Shown here in pieces: positions 53,776 through 62,027 of a stretch of DNA of 64,000 nt. A program made the position numbers and the translations under genes. Below the pieces are notes generated by a model that saw only the letters and a program-made list of their open reading frames with translations, was not told the origin of the DNA and made no database searches. Position 1 is the stretch's first letter. Every line of letters begins with the position of its first letter. The stretch is from contig PWEL01000038.1 in the NCBI GenBank assembly GCA_003553945.1, forward strand, positions 1-64,000, given 5' to 3'. Origin of the DNA: Mollicutes bacterium (GTDB taxonomy: Bacteria; Bacillota_I; Bacilli_A; Izemoplasmatales; Izemoplasmataceae).

Positions 53776-54852
53776 TCAGTATTCTTTTGCTTCGACCTCG
53801 CCGTCGAGGAGAGCCTTCATGTTGAAGGCGAGGGCTTCGAGTTCGTTCTCGCCGGGATAGATGCTGATGTCGCCGAGATGGTCGATCATCTCTATGAGCG
53901 GCTGGATGATGTCCTGATTATAGGCCAGGCCGCCGGTGAGGATGATCGCGTCCACCTGGGAGGCGGCGACGGCGTAAAGCCCGCCGATCTCCTTGGCGAT
54001 CTGATAGACCATGGCCCGGATGACTTCCGAGGCTTCGACGCGACCCTCGCTGATCATATCGGAGACCTGTTCCGCATCCTTTGTATTCAAGTAGCTGAAC
54101 ATGCCGCCGTAGCTCCGGATCAGTTTCTTGAACTCCTCCTGGGTATGGCCGGCGAACGCCATGTCGATGACGCTCGAGACAGGTAGACCGCCCGAACGTT
54201 CCGGACTCATCGGACCATCCCCATCGAGGGCGTTGTTCACATCGACCACGCGCCCCTGCTTATGATAGCCCACGCTGATACCGCCACCGAGATGCGCGAC
54301 GATAAGGTGCAGATCTTCATAGGGGACGCCGCGTTTCTCGCTATAATCGCGGGCGACCGCCTTTTGATTGAGCGCATGGAAGAGACTGCGTCTGGTGATG
54401 CCGTTCAATCCTGAAAACTTCGCGACGTCGTCCATCTCGTCGACGACGACAGGGTCGGCGATATAGGCATCCTTGCCGACCTCGCTTGCCAGCGCCTCGG
54501 CGAGGAGCCCTCCGAGATTCGATGCGTGTTCGCCGTGCGTGTTGTTTTTGAGCGCCTCGATCATCGCATCGTTCACACGGTATATCCCGCTCTTGAGAGG
54601 ACGGAGAAGGCCTCCTCTTCCGATGAAGCCCTCTATGGAGGAGAGTGGGATCTCATTATCCTTCAGAAACGCTTCGATGAGCTGCTTGCGCATCGGCAGC
54701 TGATCGACGAGCGATTCATACTGCAGCATCTCTGAGCCGTCGTGACGGATGGTCGTCTTCGCATACGGACGTTGTTCCTTGAAGAACACCACCTGGTCGA
54801 ACACCGCGATCTTGGTGCTCGTCGACCCGGGGTTGATTGTTAGAATGCGCAC
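53776..54852 (-). CDS. buk: Butyrate kinase family, probably branched-chain fatty acid kinase
   Basis: Transfers phosphate from acyl-phosphate to ADP, giving ATP and a free acid. 358 residues, typical of Buk. ASKHA-fold marks: ILTINPGSTSTKIAVFDQ (phosphate 1), GRGGLLRPLKSGIY, AHLGGGISVGYHKQGR, DGDGPMSPERSGGLPV and ILTGGLAYNQ. Because the operon holds leucine dehydrogenase and a 2-oxoacid oxidoreductase, isovaleryl-, isobutyryl- or 2-methylbutyryl-phosphate are likelier than butyryl-phosphate (inference). A phosphotransacylase (ptb) would be needed and is not here. Last gene of the operon. Confidence 0.9.
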   Translation of the reverse strand: MRILTINPGSTSTKIAVFDQVVFFKEQRPYAKTTIRHDGSEMLQYESLVDQLPMRKQLIEAFLKDNEIPLSSIEGFIGRGGLLRPLKSGIYRVNDAMIEALKNNTHGEHASNLGGLLAEALASEVGKDAYIADPVVVDEMDDVAKFSGLNGITRRSLFHALNQKAVARDYSEKRGVPYEDLHLIVAHLGGGISVGYHKQGRVVDVNNALDGDGPMSPERSGGLPVSSVIDMAFAGHTQEEFKKLIRSYGGMFSYLNTKDAEQVSDMISEGRVEASEVIRAMVYQIAKEIGGLYAVAASQVDAIILTGGLAYNQDIIQPLIEMIDHLGDISIYPGENELEALAFNMKALLDGEVEAKEY

Positions 54853-54871
54853 GGCTTCATCTCCTTTCAGC

Positions 54872-55420
54872 CTAAGCGCTCACAGCGTCCATACCGGCTT
54901 CGAGCGCCTTCCTATTGAGCGCTACAAGGGCTTCCTTTCTGCCGGTGAAAAGCTCGTCGAAGACCTTGAAGATCGCTTCCTTGTCGAAGAGGTCTGTCAC
55001 AGCGATGTAAGCGCCGAGCATGACCATGTTCGCGACTTTGAGGTTGCCGATGTCGAGCGCGATCTTGTTCGCATCGACCGGGTAGAGGTCGACATCATCG
55101 CGGATGCCGTCCTGTTCGACGAGGCTGCTGTTGATGAAGAGGGAGCCTCCGCTCTTGAGCTTGTTCTCGAACTTGGCGAGCGACGGATGATTCATCACGA
55201 CAAGGGAGTCCGGTTCGCTCACGACAGGTGAGTTGATGCGTTCATCGGATATCGTCACCTGGCAGTTCGCAGTCCCGCCCCTGGTCTCGGGTCCGTAGGA
55301 GGGAATCCATACAGTGTTCCTATCTTCGTGCGTCGCCGCATAGGAGAGGATCTGACCCATCAGCATGACGCCCTGTCCGCCGAAGCCGGCGACAATCAAT
55401 TTTTCCTCAAGCATCGTCAT
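54872..55420 (-). CDS. 2-oxoacid:ferredoxin oxidoreductase, gamma subunit
   Basis: 182 residues. EKLIVAGFGGQGVMLMGQIL at the start and PSYGPETRGGTANCQV are the gamma-subunit marks. Takes part in coenzyme A binding and acyl transfer in the four-subunit enzyme. Starts 14 bases inside the beta-subunit gene. Confidence 0.92.
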   Translation of the reverse strand: MTMLEEKLIVAGFGGQGVMLMGQILSYAATHEDRNTVWIPSYGPETRGGTANCQVTISDERINSPVVSEPDSLVVMNHPSLAKFENKLKSGGSLFINSSLVEQDGIRDDVDLYPVDANKIALDIGNLKVANMVMLGAYIAVTDLFDKEAIFKVFDELFTGRKEALVALNRKALEAGMDAVSA

Positions 55421-56168
55421 CCTCCTTCGTCATATCTTTGTAGACACCGAGGGGATAATAGGGGATCATGTTCTCGACCGCCCAGTCGAGTGAATCCTTC
55501 GGCTCCATGCCCCAGTTGATCGGGCAGGTGGAGATGAATTCGATCAAAGTGAAACCTTGTTTCCCACTCTGGATGTCGAAGGCTTTCTGAAGCGCCTTCT
55601 TGGCCTTCCTGACATGCTTGGGGTCATGCACGCTCACGCGTTCGAGATACGTAGCGCCGGGCACATTGGAAAGCAGCTCGCAGACTCTGAGGGGTTCACC
55701 GGCCTGCGCTTTTTCACGTCCGTGCGGAGAGGTGGTGGTCTGCTGGCCGAGCAGCGTCGTCGGCGCCATCTGGCCGCCGGTCATGCCATAGATCGCGTTG
55801 TTGACGAAGATTATGGTGATGTTCTCGCCGCGGTGCGCAGCGTGGACGGCCTCGGCGAGACCTATGGATGCGAGGTCGCCATCGCCCTGATAGGTGAACA
55901 CAGTGCTTTCGGGGCGGACCCGCTTGATACCGGTCGCAACCGCCGGGGCGCGGCCGTGGGCCGCCTGATGCATATCGCAGTCGAAGTATTCGTAGGCCAT
56001 GACGCTGCAGCCGACGCTCGCGACACCTACCGAACTCTCGATGAGGCCCCTCTCTTTCAGCACCTCGCCGACGAGATTGTGGATGATGCCGTGGGTGCAG
56101 CCGGGACAATAGTGGTATTCCCTTTCGGTGAGACCCGCCTGCGGTCTGTAGACAGTCTTCGTATTCAT
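55407..56168 (-). CDS. 2-oxoacid:ferredoxin oxidoreductase, beta (TPP-binding) subunit
   Basis: 253 residues. Cys motif YHYCPGCTHGIIHN at the N-terminus, thiamine-diphosphate motif GDGDLASIGLAE followed by NNAIYGMTGGQMAPTT, and a GVASVGCSVMAYEYFDCD region. Catalyses decarboxylation of the 2-oxoacid and passes electrons to ferredoxin. Its ATG overlaps the alpha-subunit stop by one base. Confidence 0.93.
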   Translation of the reverse strand: MNTKTVYRPQAGLTEREYHYCPGCTHGIIHNLVGEVLKERGLIESSVGVASVGCSVMAYEYFDCDMHQAAHGRAPAVATGIKRVRPESTVFTYQGDGDLASIGLAEAVHAAHRGENITIIFVNNAIYGMTGGQMAPTTLLGQQTTTSPHGREKAQAGEPLRVCELLSNVPGATYLERVSVHDPKHVRKAKKALQKAFDIQSGKQGFTLIEFISTCPINWGMEPKDSLDWAVENMIPYYPLGVYKDMTKEDDDA

Positions 56169-57235
56169 TATGCATCCTCCTTGAGCGCGGCGCGCACATG
56201 CTCGACAATCTCTTCGGGCTCGGGGACGACGCCGCCGGTGCGGCCGAAGAAATCGAGCTTGTAACGTCCGTTGTTGATGATCTGTACGTCCTGATGCATC
56301 TGTCCGAGACTCATCTCAAGCGTGATCAGGCTATGCGTGCGCTCCGGCAATGCCTCGAACGCCTTCTTTGGGAACGGGAACAAGGAGATCGGACGGATCA
56401 TGCCGACCTTCACGCCTTCCTCCCTGAGCATTTGCACGGCATTGCGCGCGACACGCGCCATCGTTCCGTAAGCGACAAAAACGATATCCGCATCCTCTGT
56501 CTCGATCATCTCGTAGCGCTGTTCCTTTTCGCGCATTTCATCGTATTTGCCCTTGAGTTTCAGATTATGCTCTTCTAGCTTATAGGGGTCGAGATAGAGC
56601 GACGCGATCCGGTTGCGGTATCCGCGTTCCCCGTAACCACCGTCCGCGGCCCATTCCTTCTTGCCGGCCGCCTGCGTCTTCTCAGTCTCTTCAAGGGTGA
56701 TCGGCTCCATCATCTGTCCGAGCAGCCCATCGACCGCGACCATGACGGGATTGCGGTAATGATCGGCGAGCGGAAAGCTCTCCTTGATGAGGTCGACCGC
56801 CTCCTGCAGGTTTTCGGGGGCGAAGGAAAGCACCTTGTAGTCGCCGTTGCCGCCGCCGCGCGTGATCTGGTTGTAGTCGGACTGGCTGGGCTGGATGCCG
56901 CCGAGCCCCGGTCCGCCGCGCATGACGTTGATGATGACGCAGGGGATCTCGCTCCCGGCGAGATAGCTTATGCCCTCTTGCTTCAGGGCGATGCCCGGAC
57001 TAGAAGAGGATGTCAGAACTCTCGCGCCGGCGCCGCCGGCGCCGTAGACCATGTTGATGGCCGCGACTTCGCTCTCGGCCTGCACGAAGACACGGTCGTT
57101 CGCGGGCATGTGATGGGAGAGATATTCGGGCAGCTCGTTCTGCGGCGTGATAGGGTAGCCGAAGAACGCATCGGCACCACCTTTGATCGCTGCGAGCGCC
57201 ATCGCTTCATTGCCTTTCATCAATACCTTGCTCAC
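56168..57235 (-). CDS. 2-oxoacid:ferredoxin oxidoreductase, alpha subunit
   Basis: 355 residues, typical of VorB/KorA. KGNEAMALAAIKGGADAFFG YPITPQNELPEYL (shown in two parts) is the conserved pyrimidine-binding region, with TSSSSPGIALKQEGISYL and NVMRGGPGLGGIQPSQ. Substrate class (branched-chain rather than 2-oxoglutarate) is inferred from leucine dehydrogenase and the acid kinase in the same operon. Confidence 0.93.
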   Translation of the reverse strand: MSKVLMKGNEAMALAAIKGGADAFFGYPITPQNELPEYLSHHMPANDRVFVQAESEVAAINMVYGAGGAGARVLTSSSSPGIALKQEGISYLAGSEIPCVIINVMRGGPGLGGIQPSQSDYNQITRGGGNGDYKVLSFAPENLQEAVDLIKESFPLADHYRNPVMVAVDGLLGQMMEPITLEETEKTQAAGKKEWAADGGYGERGYRNRIASLYLDPYKLEEHNLKLKGKYDEMREKEQRYEMIETEDADIVFVAYGTMARVARNAVQMLREEGVKVGMIRPISLFPFPKKAFEALPERTHSLITLEMSLGQMHQDVQIINNGRYKLDFFGRTGGVVPEPEEIVEHVRAALKEDA

Positions 57236-57465
57236 TTTGACCCCTCCTTCACGAACCGCTCCACGGTGATCACGTTATCCGGGCACATCATCGCGCAGAA
57301 CGAGCAGGCGATGCATTGTTCCGGATCCGTCACATAGAGCGGTGTGTAGCCTTTTTTGTTGGTCTTGCTCCGGTCGAGGTCGAGGATGTCGACCGGACAC
57401 GGATGAATGCAAAGACCGCAGCCCTTACATCTGTCCTCATCGATGATAATCCTTCCTTTTGCCAT
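57232..57465 (-). CDS. 2-oxoacid:ferredoxin oxidoreductase, delta (ferredoxin) subunit
   Basis: 77 residues, two [4Fe-4S] motifs CKGCGLCIHPCPVDI and CIACSFCAMMCPDNV. Carries electrons from the thiamine site to free ferredoxin. Four-base overlap with the alpha-subunit gene. GGAGG before the ATG. Confidence 0.95.
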   Translation of the reverse strand: MAKGRIIIDEDRCKGCGLCIHPCPVDILDLDRSKTNKKGYTPLYVTDPEQCIACSFCAMMCPDNVITVERFVKEGSK

Positions 57466-57474
57466 AGTAGCCTC

Positions 57475-58128
57475 CTATAACCACGTTTTGGCAAGGTAGC
57501 GCCTTAGGGGCCTCACAGTGCCGGAGAAATCGCTCTCCTTCACATCCACATTTTCAGGATGGAACGTGTAGACGATGGGGATGTCTGTTTCGGCAGAGAC
57601 CTCCCTCAGGATGCTCTCACCTTGCTGGATGGTTGATGCGTCGGTTTCACGCATGAGATTGGAATTGTTTACAAGTCCGCTCACTCTCAGCTGGGCGGCG
57701 CCCTCGAGCGTCTGTATGAGTGATACGATCTTTTCGGTGGTGCTTGTCTCCGGACGGAATACGTTGATGACAACGAAGAAATCAAGGGGCGTCTCGGCGT
57801 CGATCAGACTGCTGAACTGTCTCATGAGTTTCGCCCCGGCCTTTGTGCCGGCGAGGTCGTAGACAGCGCGGAGCGATGTGTCGATGAATGGGCGCCTGCT
57901 ACCGGCGCTGATATACGGCAGGTCGCTCCCTGAAGATCTCGGCAGCGATGACTCGATGAGATCGACACCGTGTCGCGTCAATAAATCGTGGACACTACGG
58001 GAGCGGAAATAGGGATTGACGACATCAAGGTCGATGAGGGCATCGAGCTTGAAATCGATTGCGAGATTTACGGCGATCTCCGTCTTTCCCGCTCCGTAGT
58101 GTCCACTGATTACAGTCAGTCGCTTCAT
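57475..58128 (-). CDS. P-loop ATPase (MinD/CobQ-like) in the 2-oxoacid oxidoreductase operon
   Basis: About 217 residues. Phosphate loop VISGHYGAGKTEIAVNLAI, then ALIDLDVVNPYFRS (a MinD-type switch I with Asp) and VVINVFRPET, and a GLVNNSNLMRET near the base-binding end. It resembles the SIMIBI class ATPases (MinD, CobQ, NifH-like), and such a gene appears next to 2-oxoacid oxidoreductases in Clostridia as I recall. Perhaps assists cluster insertion or assembly; no function is established. Start at 58128, inside the leucine dehydrogenase stop (TGATG). Confidence 0.7.
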   Translation of the reverse strand: MKRLTVISGHYGAGKTEIAVNLAIDFKLDALIDLDVVNPYFRSRSVHDLLTRHGVDLIESSLPRSSGSDLPYISAGSRRPFIDTSLRAVYDLAGTKAGAKLMRQFSSLIDAETPLDFFVVINVFRPETSTTEKIVSLIQTLEGAAQLRVSGLVNNSNLMRETDASTIQQGESILREVSAETDIPIVYTFHPENVDVKESDFSGTVRPLRRYLAKTWL

Positions 58129-59204
58129 CAACGGTTGATGGTGTTGGACTGGATCCTGCCGATCTCCTCGATGCGGTTGCGGGCGAAGATCTTCGCCGCT
58201 TCCTGGGTATGCGTATCGTTATCGCGGGCCACTTTATAGATATCGAGGATCCTGTCGTGGATGCTTTCTATCTCGTTGAAGGCTTTCTCCCGGTTGTAGC
58301 CTTCCGGATGAAGCTCGTGAGAGACGTTGATCAGACCGCCGGCGTTGATGACGAAATCGGGCGCATAGAGGATGCCTTTGTCCTTGAGGGCCTGGCCGTG
58401 CTTCTCTTCATCTTCGAGTACGTTATTGGCAGTACCGGCGACGATCGGGGCCTTCAGACACTCGACTGTCTCGTCGTTGATGACAGCGCCCAGCGCACAG
58501 GGGGCGAAGACATCGACGTCGAGCTCGCAGATGCTTTCAGGCTTGACGAATTCAACGCTGGGATACTTGTCATTGATCTTTTCAATATGCTTTTCATTGA
58601 TCTCGGTGAAATAGATCTTCTCGGCGCCCGCCTCGAGCAGATAGCCGATAAGATAGTCCCCGGTCTGTCCGGCGCCCTGTACGGCATAGGAGTATTTGCT
58701 GATGTCATTGTCGCCGTATTTCTCCTTGAGGGATGCGCGGATGCCGTGGAAGGCTCCCCAGGCCGTAGCCGGAGAGGGATTGCCGCTTTTTTCCGGAATG
58801 GCGACGACGTGGTCGGTCTCCATGTTGATGTACTTCATCGCCTTCACATCGGTATTGACATCGGGCGCGGTGATATAACGTCCGCCGAGTGTCTGGACAT
58901 ACCGTCCGAACGCCCTGAAATATGCTTCGGACTTGACTTTTTCAGGATCGCCGATCAGCACTGACTTGCCGCCGCCGAGATTGAGACCGGCGCATGCGGC
59001 CTTGTACGTCATGCCGCGGGCGAGACGAAGCACATCGAGCGTCGCTTCTTCCTCGTCATCATAGTTCCAGAGCCTCGTGCCACCCAGGGACGGACCCAGG
59101 GTCGTGTTGTGGATGCACGTGATGCCTTTGAGACCCGTGCTCTCGTCATGGAAGAACACAAGTTGCTCGTATCCGTGCTTCTCCATGTACTCGAATTTTT
59201 TCAT
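58128..59204 (-). CDS. Leucine (branched-chain amino acid) dehydrogenase
   Basis: Oxidatively deaminates leucine, valine and isoleucine to 2-oxoacids with NAD+. 358 residues. LGPSLGGTRLWNY, the catalytic lysine in GLNLGGGKSVLIGDP, the APDVNT loop, and the NAD-binding VQGAGQTGDYLIGYLLEAGA. First gene of the operon that continues with the ATPase, the four oxidoreductase subunits and the acid kinase. AGGGAGG upstream. Its promoter region has a CcpA-like operator. Leu versus Val preference cannot be decided. Confidence 0.93.
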   Translation of the reverse strand: MKKFEYMEKHGYEQLVFFHDESTGLKGITCIHNTTLGPSLGGTRLWNYDDEEEATLDVLRLARGMTYKAACAGLNLGGGKSVLIGDPEKVKSEAYFRAFGRYVQTLGGRYITAPDVNTDVKAMKYINMETDHVVAIPEKSGNPSPATAWGAFHGIRASLKEKYGDNDISKYSYAVQGAGQTGDYLIGYLLEAGAEKIYFTEINEKHIEKINDKYPSVEFVKPESICELDVDVFAPCALGAVINDETVECLKAPIVAGTANNVLEDEEKHGQALKDKGILYAPDFVINAGGLINVSHELHPEGYNREKAFNEIESIHDRILDIYKVARDNDTHTQEAAKIFARNRIEEIGRIQSNTINR

Positions 59205-59249
59205 TAAAAAAGCCTCCCTTTAGAGAATTAGTGCACAAAATTTAAACGC

Positions 59250-59264
59250 TATGAAAGCGTTTTT
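59250..59264. promoter_or_regulatory. CcpA-type (cre-like) operator candidate before leuDH
   Basis: TATGAAAGCGTTTTT region; ATGAAAGCGTTTTTA matches the cre consensus WTGNAANCGNWNNCW with one mismatch. It lies just downstream of the start of transcription, a place for repression by roadblock, and forms part of a perfect AAACGCT/AGCGTTT repeat. Confidence 0.5.
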
Positions 59265-59272
59265 ACAATGTG

Positions 59273-59301
59273 ATTATATCATGCCGCGCCCTTTCTTGCA
59301 A
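59273..59301 (-). promoter_or_regulatory. Promoter of the leuDH operon
   Basis: TTGCAA, 17 bases, TATAAT preceded by TGA (extended -10). Confidence 0.7.
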
Positions 59302-59343
59302 TCCCAAAAAAGTCCTCCCGCTACTTCTGAAAAGGGCATCACT

Positions 59344-59373
59344 AAAAAATAAGCCCTCGGCTGAGGGCTTATT
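59344..59373 (-). terminator. Terminator of leuS
   Basis: Perfect 11-bp stem AATAAGCCCTC/GAGGGCTTATT followed by TTTTTAG on the minus strand. The leuS stop codon is in the upstream arm. Confidence 0.9.
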
Positions 59374-61768
59374 GAGCGACGACATTGACGAGTTTATTGG
59401 GAACGACAATGACTTTCTGGATGTCCTTTCCTTCGGTGAAACGTTGTATGCGGTCATTGTCGAGGGCTATTCGCTCGAGTGTCTCCTTATCGGTGTCCTT
59501 CGCGACTTCCGTCTTCGCACGCACTTTTCCGTTGACGCTCAGGACGACTGTGACTTTCTCGGCTTCAAGCTTCTTTTCATCCGCTTCGGGGAAGGGGGCG
59601 AAGACGAGGGAGTCGTTTCCGAGACGTTCATTGAGTTCTTCAGCCATATGCGGCGCGAACGGGTTCAAGAGTCTCAGAAGGGTCTCGAAGGCGGATACGC
59701 TGATCGCTTCACGCTTCGAGGCTTCATTGACGAATGTCATGAGCTTCGAGACCGCAGTGTTGAACTTGACGGCTTCTATGTCCTCATCGACACCGGCGAT
59801 GGTGCGATGGAGTTCGGCGGTGAGGGCATCGTCATCCTCGACGTCACCGACCTTCTCATAGAGGCGCCATACCTTGTCGAGGAACCGTCGCGCCCCCTTG
59901 ACGCCGCTTTCGCTCCAGGGGGTGGACTGTTCATAGTCGCCGATGAACATGATATAGACGCGCAGCGTGTCGGCGCCGTAGGTCTCGATGACATCGACGG
60001 GGTCGACGACATTGCCTTTCGACTTGCTCATCTTGTTGCCGTCGGGGCCGAGGATGAGCCCTTGCGCGGTACGCTTCCTGAAGGGTTCCTTCGTCGGCAC
60101 CACACCGATATCGTAGAGGAACTGATGCCAGAACCTCGCATAGATGACGTGGCGCGTCACATGCTCCATGCCGCCGTTATACCAATCGACATTGAGCCAG
60201 TATTCCAGCTTGGGGTAATTCGCGAGCACCCTGTCATTATCGGGGTCGATATAGCGGAGGAAATACCAGCTGCTCCCCGCCCACTGGGGCATGGTGTCCG
60301 TCTCGCGCTCGGCCGGGCCGCCGCAGGAAGGACAGGTCGTATGGACGAATTCCTCCACCGAGGCGAGAGGACTCTCGCCGTCCTCGCTCGGCGCTACCTC
60401 GTCGACCTCCGGCAGGCTGACGGGCAGGTCGTCTTCGGGCACGGGGACCATGCCGCACTGCGGGCAATGGATGATGGGGATGGGCTCGCCCCAGTAGCGC
60501 TGGCGGTTGAAGGCCCAGTCCTTCATCTTATAGTTGACGGCGCGTTCGCCGAGACCATCCGCCTCCAGACGGTCGTTCATCGTCTCGATCGCGTCGGCGA
60601 CATCCAGTCCATTGATGAAATCGCTGTTGACGAGCGTGCCTTCCTCGACGTCCGTGTACGCCTCCCGCTCGATGTCACCGCCCTTGATGACCTCCACGAC
60701 GGGGAGGTCGTGCTCGTGGGCGAAGGCGTAATCCCTATCATCATGTGCGGGGACTGCCATGATCGCGCCGGTGCCGTAGTCCATCATGACATAATCCGCC
60801 ACGAACACAGGAATCCTATCCTTTGTAAAGGGATGCACGGCTTCGAGACCTTCCACCTTGACGCCGCTTTTGTCCTTCGAGAGCTCCTTGCGTTCGAACT
60901 CCGTCTTCTCCTTCGCTTTTCGCTGATAACTTTCGATGGCCGCCTTGTTCTCGATCTTCTCCGACTCCCTGCTGAGGATCGGGTGCTCGGGGGCGATGAC
61001 CATGAAGGTCGCCCCGAACAGGGTGTCGGGCCGTGTGGTGAACACCTTGAGCTGTTCGTCCGAATCCGCGATGGGGAAATAGATGTGCGCCCCTTCGCTC
61101 TTGCCGATCCAGTTGCGCTGTTCGCGCTTGATGCGCGGCAGGGTCTCGAGCGATTCAAGGCCTTCGAGGAGTCTCTCGGCGTATCTGGTGATGCGCAGGA
61201 ACCAGACGTCCTTCTCCTTCTGGACGACCGTGCTGCCGCAGCGGTCGCATTCACCGCCCTGGGATTCCTCGTTCGAGAGGACGACCTTGCAGGAAGGACA
61301 GAAGTTCACATTCGTCGTGCTCCTATAGGCGAGGTCATGCTTGAAAAGCTGCAGAAAGATCCACTGCGTCCACTTGTAATAGTCAGGGTCCGTCGTATCG
61401 ACGAGGCGGGAGAAATCGAAACTGTATCCCATCCGCTTGAGCTGTCCGGTGAAGATACTGATGTTCTCGTCGGTGATCTTCCTGGGATGGACGCCTTTCT
61501 CCATCGCATAGTTCTCCGTCGGCAGCCCGAACGCATCGAAGCCGATGGGGAAGAGGACGTTATAACCCTCCATACGACGTTTCCTGGAGACAACCTCCAG
61601 GCTCGTGTAGGCACGTATGTGCCCCACGTGCATGCCGGTGCCCGAGGGATAGGGAAACTCGACAAGGGAATAGTATTTCGGCTTCTCGCCGAAATCCTCC
61701 GCTTTGAACGCATCAGTCGCGAACCAGCGCTCCTGCCACTTTTCTTCAATCTCCTTGTGATTGTACAT
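59369..61768 (-). CDS. leuS: Leucyl-tRNA synthetase
   Basis: Charges tRNA-Leu. About 799 residues, class I. HIGH-like motif PYPSGTGMHVGHIR, zinc-binding cysteines CPSC...CDRCG, the CP1 editing domain (about 220-400, TTRPDTLFGATFMV and MAVPAHDDRDYAFA), KMSKS in GNKMSKSKGN, the anticodon-binding domain and C-terminal domain. ATG 61768 with AAGGAG 8 bases upstream. Controlled by a leucine T-box in the leader. Confidence 0.98.
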   Translation of the reverse strand: MYNHKEIEEKWQERWFATDAFKAEDFGEKPKYYSLVEFPYPSGTGMHVGHIRAYTSLEVVSRKRRMEGYNVLFPIGFDAFGLPTENYAMEKGVHPRKITDENISIFTGQLKRMGYSFDFSRLVDTTDPDYYKWTQWIFLQLFKHDLAYRSTTNVNFCPSCKVVLSNEESQGGECDRCGSTVVQKEKDVWFLRITRYAERLLEGLESLETLPRIKREQRNWIGKSEGAHIYFPIADSDEQLKVFTTRPDTLFGATFMVIAPEHPILSRESEKIENKAAIESYQRKAKEKTEFERKELSKDKSGVKVEGLEAVHPFTKDRIPVFVADYVMMDYGTGAIMAVPAHDDRDYAFAHEHDLPVVEVIKGGDIEREAYTDVEEGTLVNSDFINGLDVADAIETMNDRLEADGLGERAVNYKMKDWAFNRQRYWGEPIPIIHCPQCGMVPVPEDDLPVSLPEVDEVAPSEDGESPLASVEEFVHTTCPSCGGPAERETDTMPQWAGSSWYFLRYIDPDNDRVLANYPKLEYWLNVDWYNGGMEHVTRHVIYARFWHQFLYDIGVVPTKEPFRKRTAQGLILGPDGNKMSKSKGNVVDPVDVIETYGADTLRVYIMFIGDYEQSTPWSESGVKGARRFLDKVWRLYEKVGDVEDDDALTAELHRTIAGVDEDIEAVKFNTAVSKLMTFVNEASKREAISVSAFETLLRLLNPFAPHMAEELNERLGNDSLVFAPFPEADEKKLEAEKVTVVLSVNGKVRAKTEVAKDTDKETLERIALDNDRIQRFTEGKDIQKVIVVPNKLVNVVAQ

Positions 61769-61786
61769 CGTCTCACTCCTTCTGAA

Positions 61787-61990
61787 TAAAAAACACCCTA
61801 TTCGCAAAGGGCGAACAGGGCCGCGGTACCACCTTTTTATCCACTCTCTCCCTTAACGCGGGGCACGGCCGGGCATTTCCTCCCGGCTGCTAGGCGGACG
61901 AGTTCACCCGTGGCGTTCCCGGTTCACAGCGACCACCGGGTCTCTTTGAAACGGCCGTGCAGGCTACTGCTTCCGCATCCAGGCAGTTGT
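61787..61990 (-). ncRNA. T-box leader of leuS (leucine)
   Basis: The conserved antiterminator sequence GGTGGTACCGCGG is at 61833-61821; next to it CCCTGTTCGC/GCGAATAGGG makes a terminator hairpin before TTTTTTATT (61820-61787). The stem I part has GCAGTAGCC. A leucine codon CTC in GGTGAACTCGTCC (61902-61900) is the likely specifier. Uncharged tRNA-Leu would stabilise the antiterminator and turn leuS on. Confidence 0.92.
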
Positions 61991-61996
61991 AAAGAC

Positions 61997-62025
61997 ATAT
62001 TAGCACATTTCTCGCAACGTGACAA
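61997..62025 (-). promoter_or_regulatory. Promoter of the T-box-leuS unit
   Basis: TTGTCA, 17 bases, TAATAT preceded by TGC (extended -10); transcription begins just before the T-box. Confidence 0.7.
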
Positions 62026-62027
62026 GG

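Noticed and set aside
59270..61789. Open frame of 839 codons opposite leuS
   Set aside because: Mirror of leuS codon use; product matches no family and starts inside the leuDH promoter. All key leuS motifs are on the minus strand.
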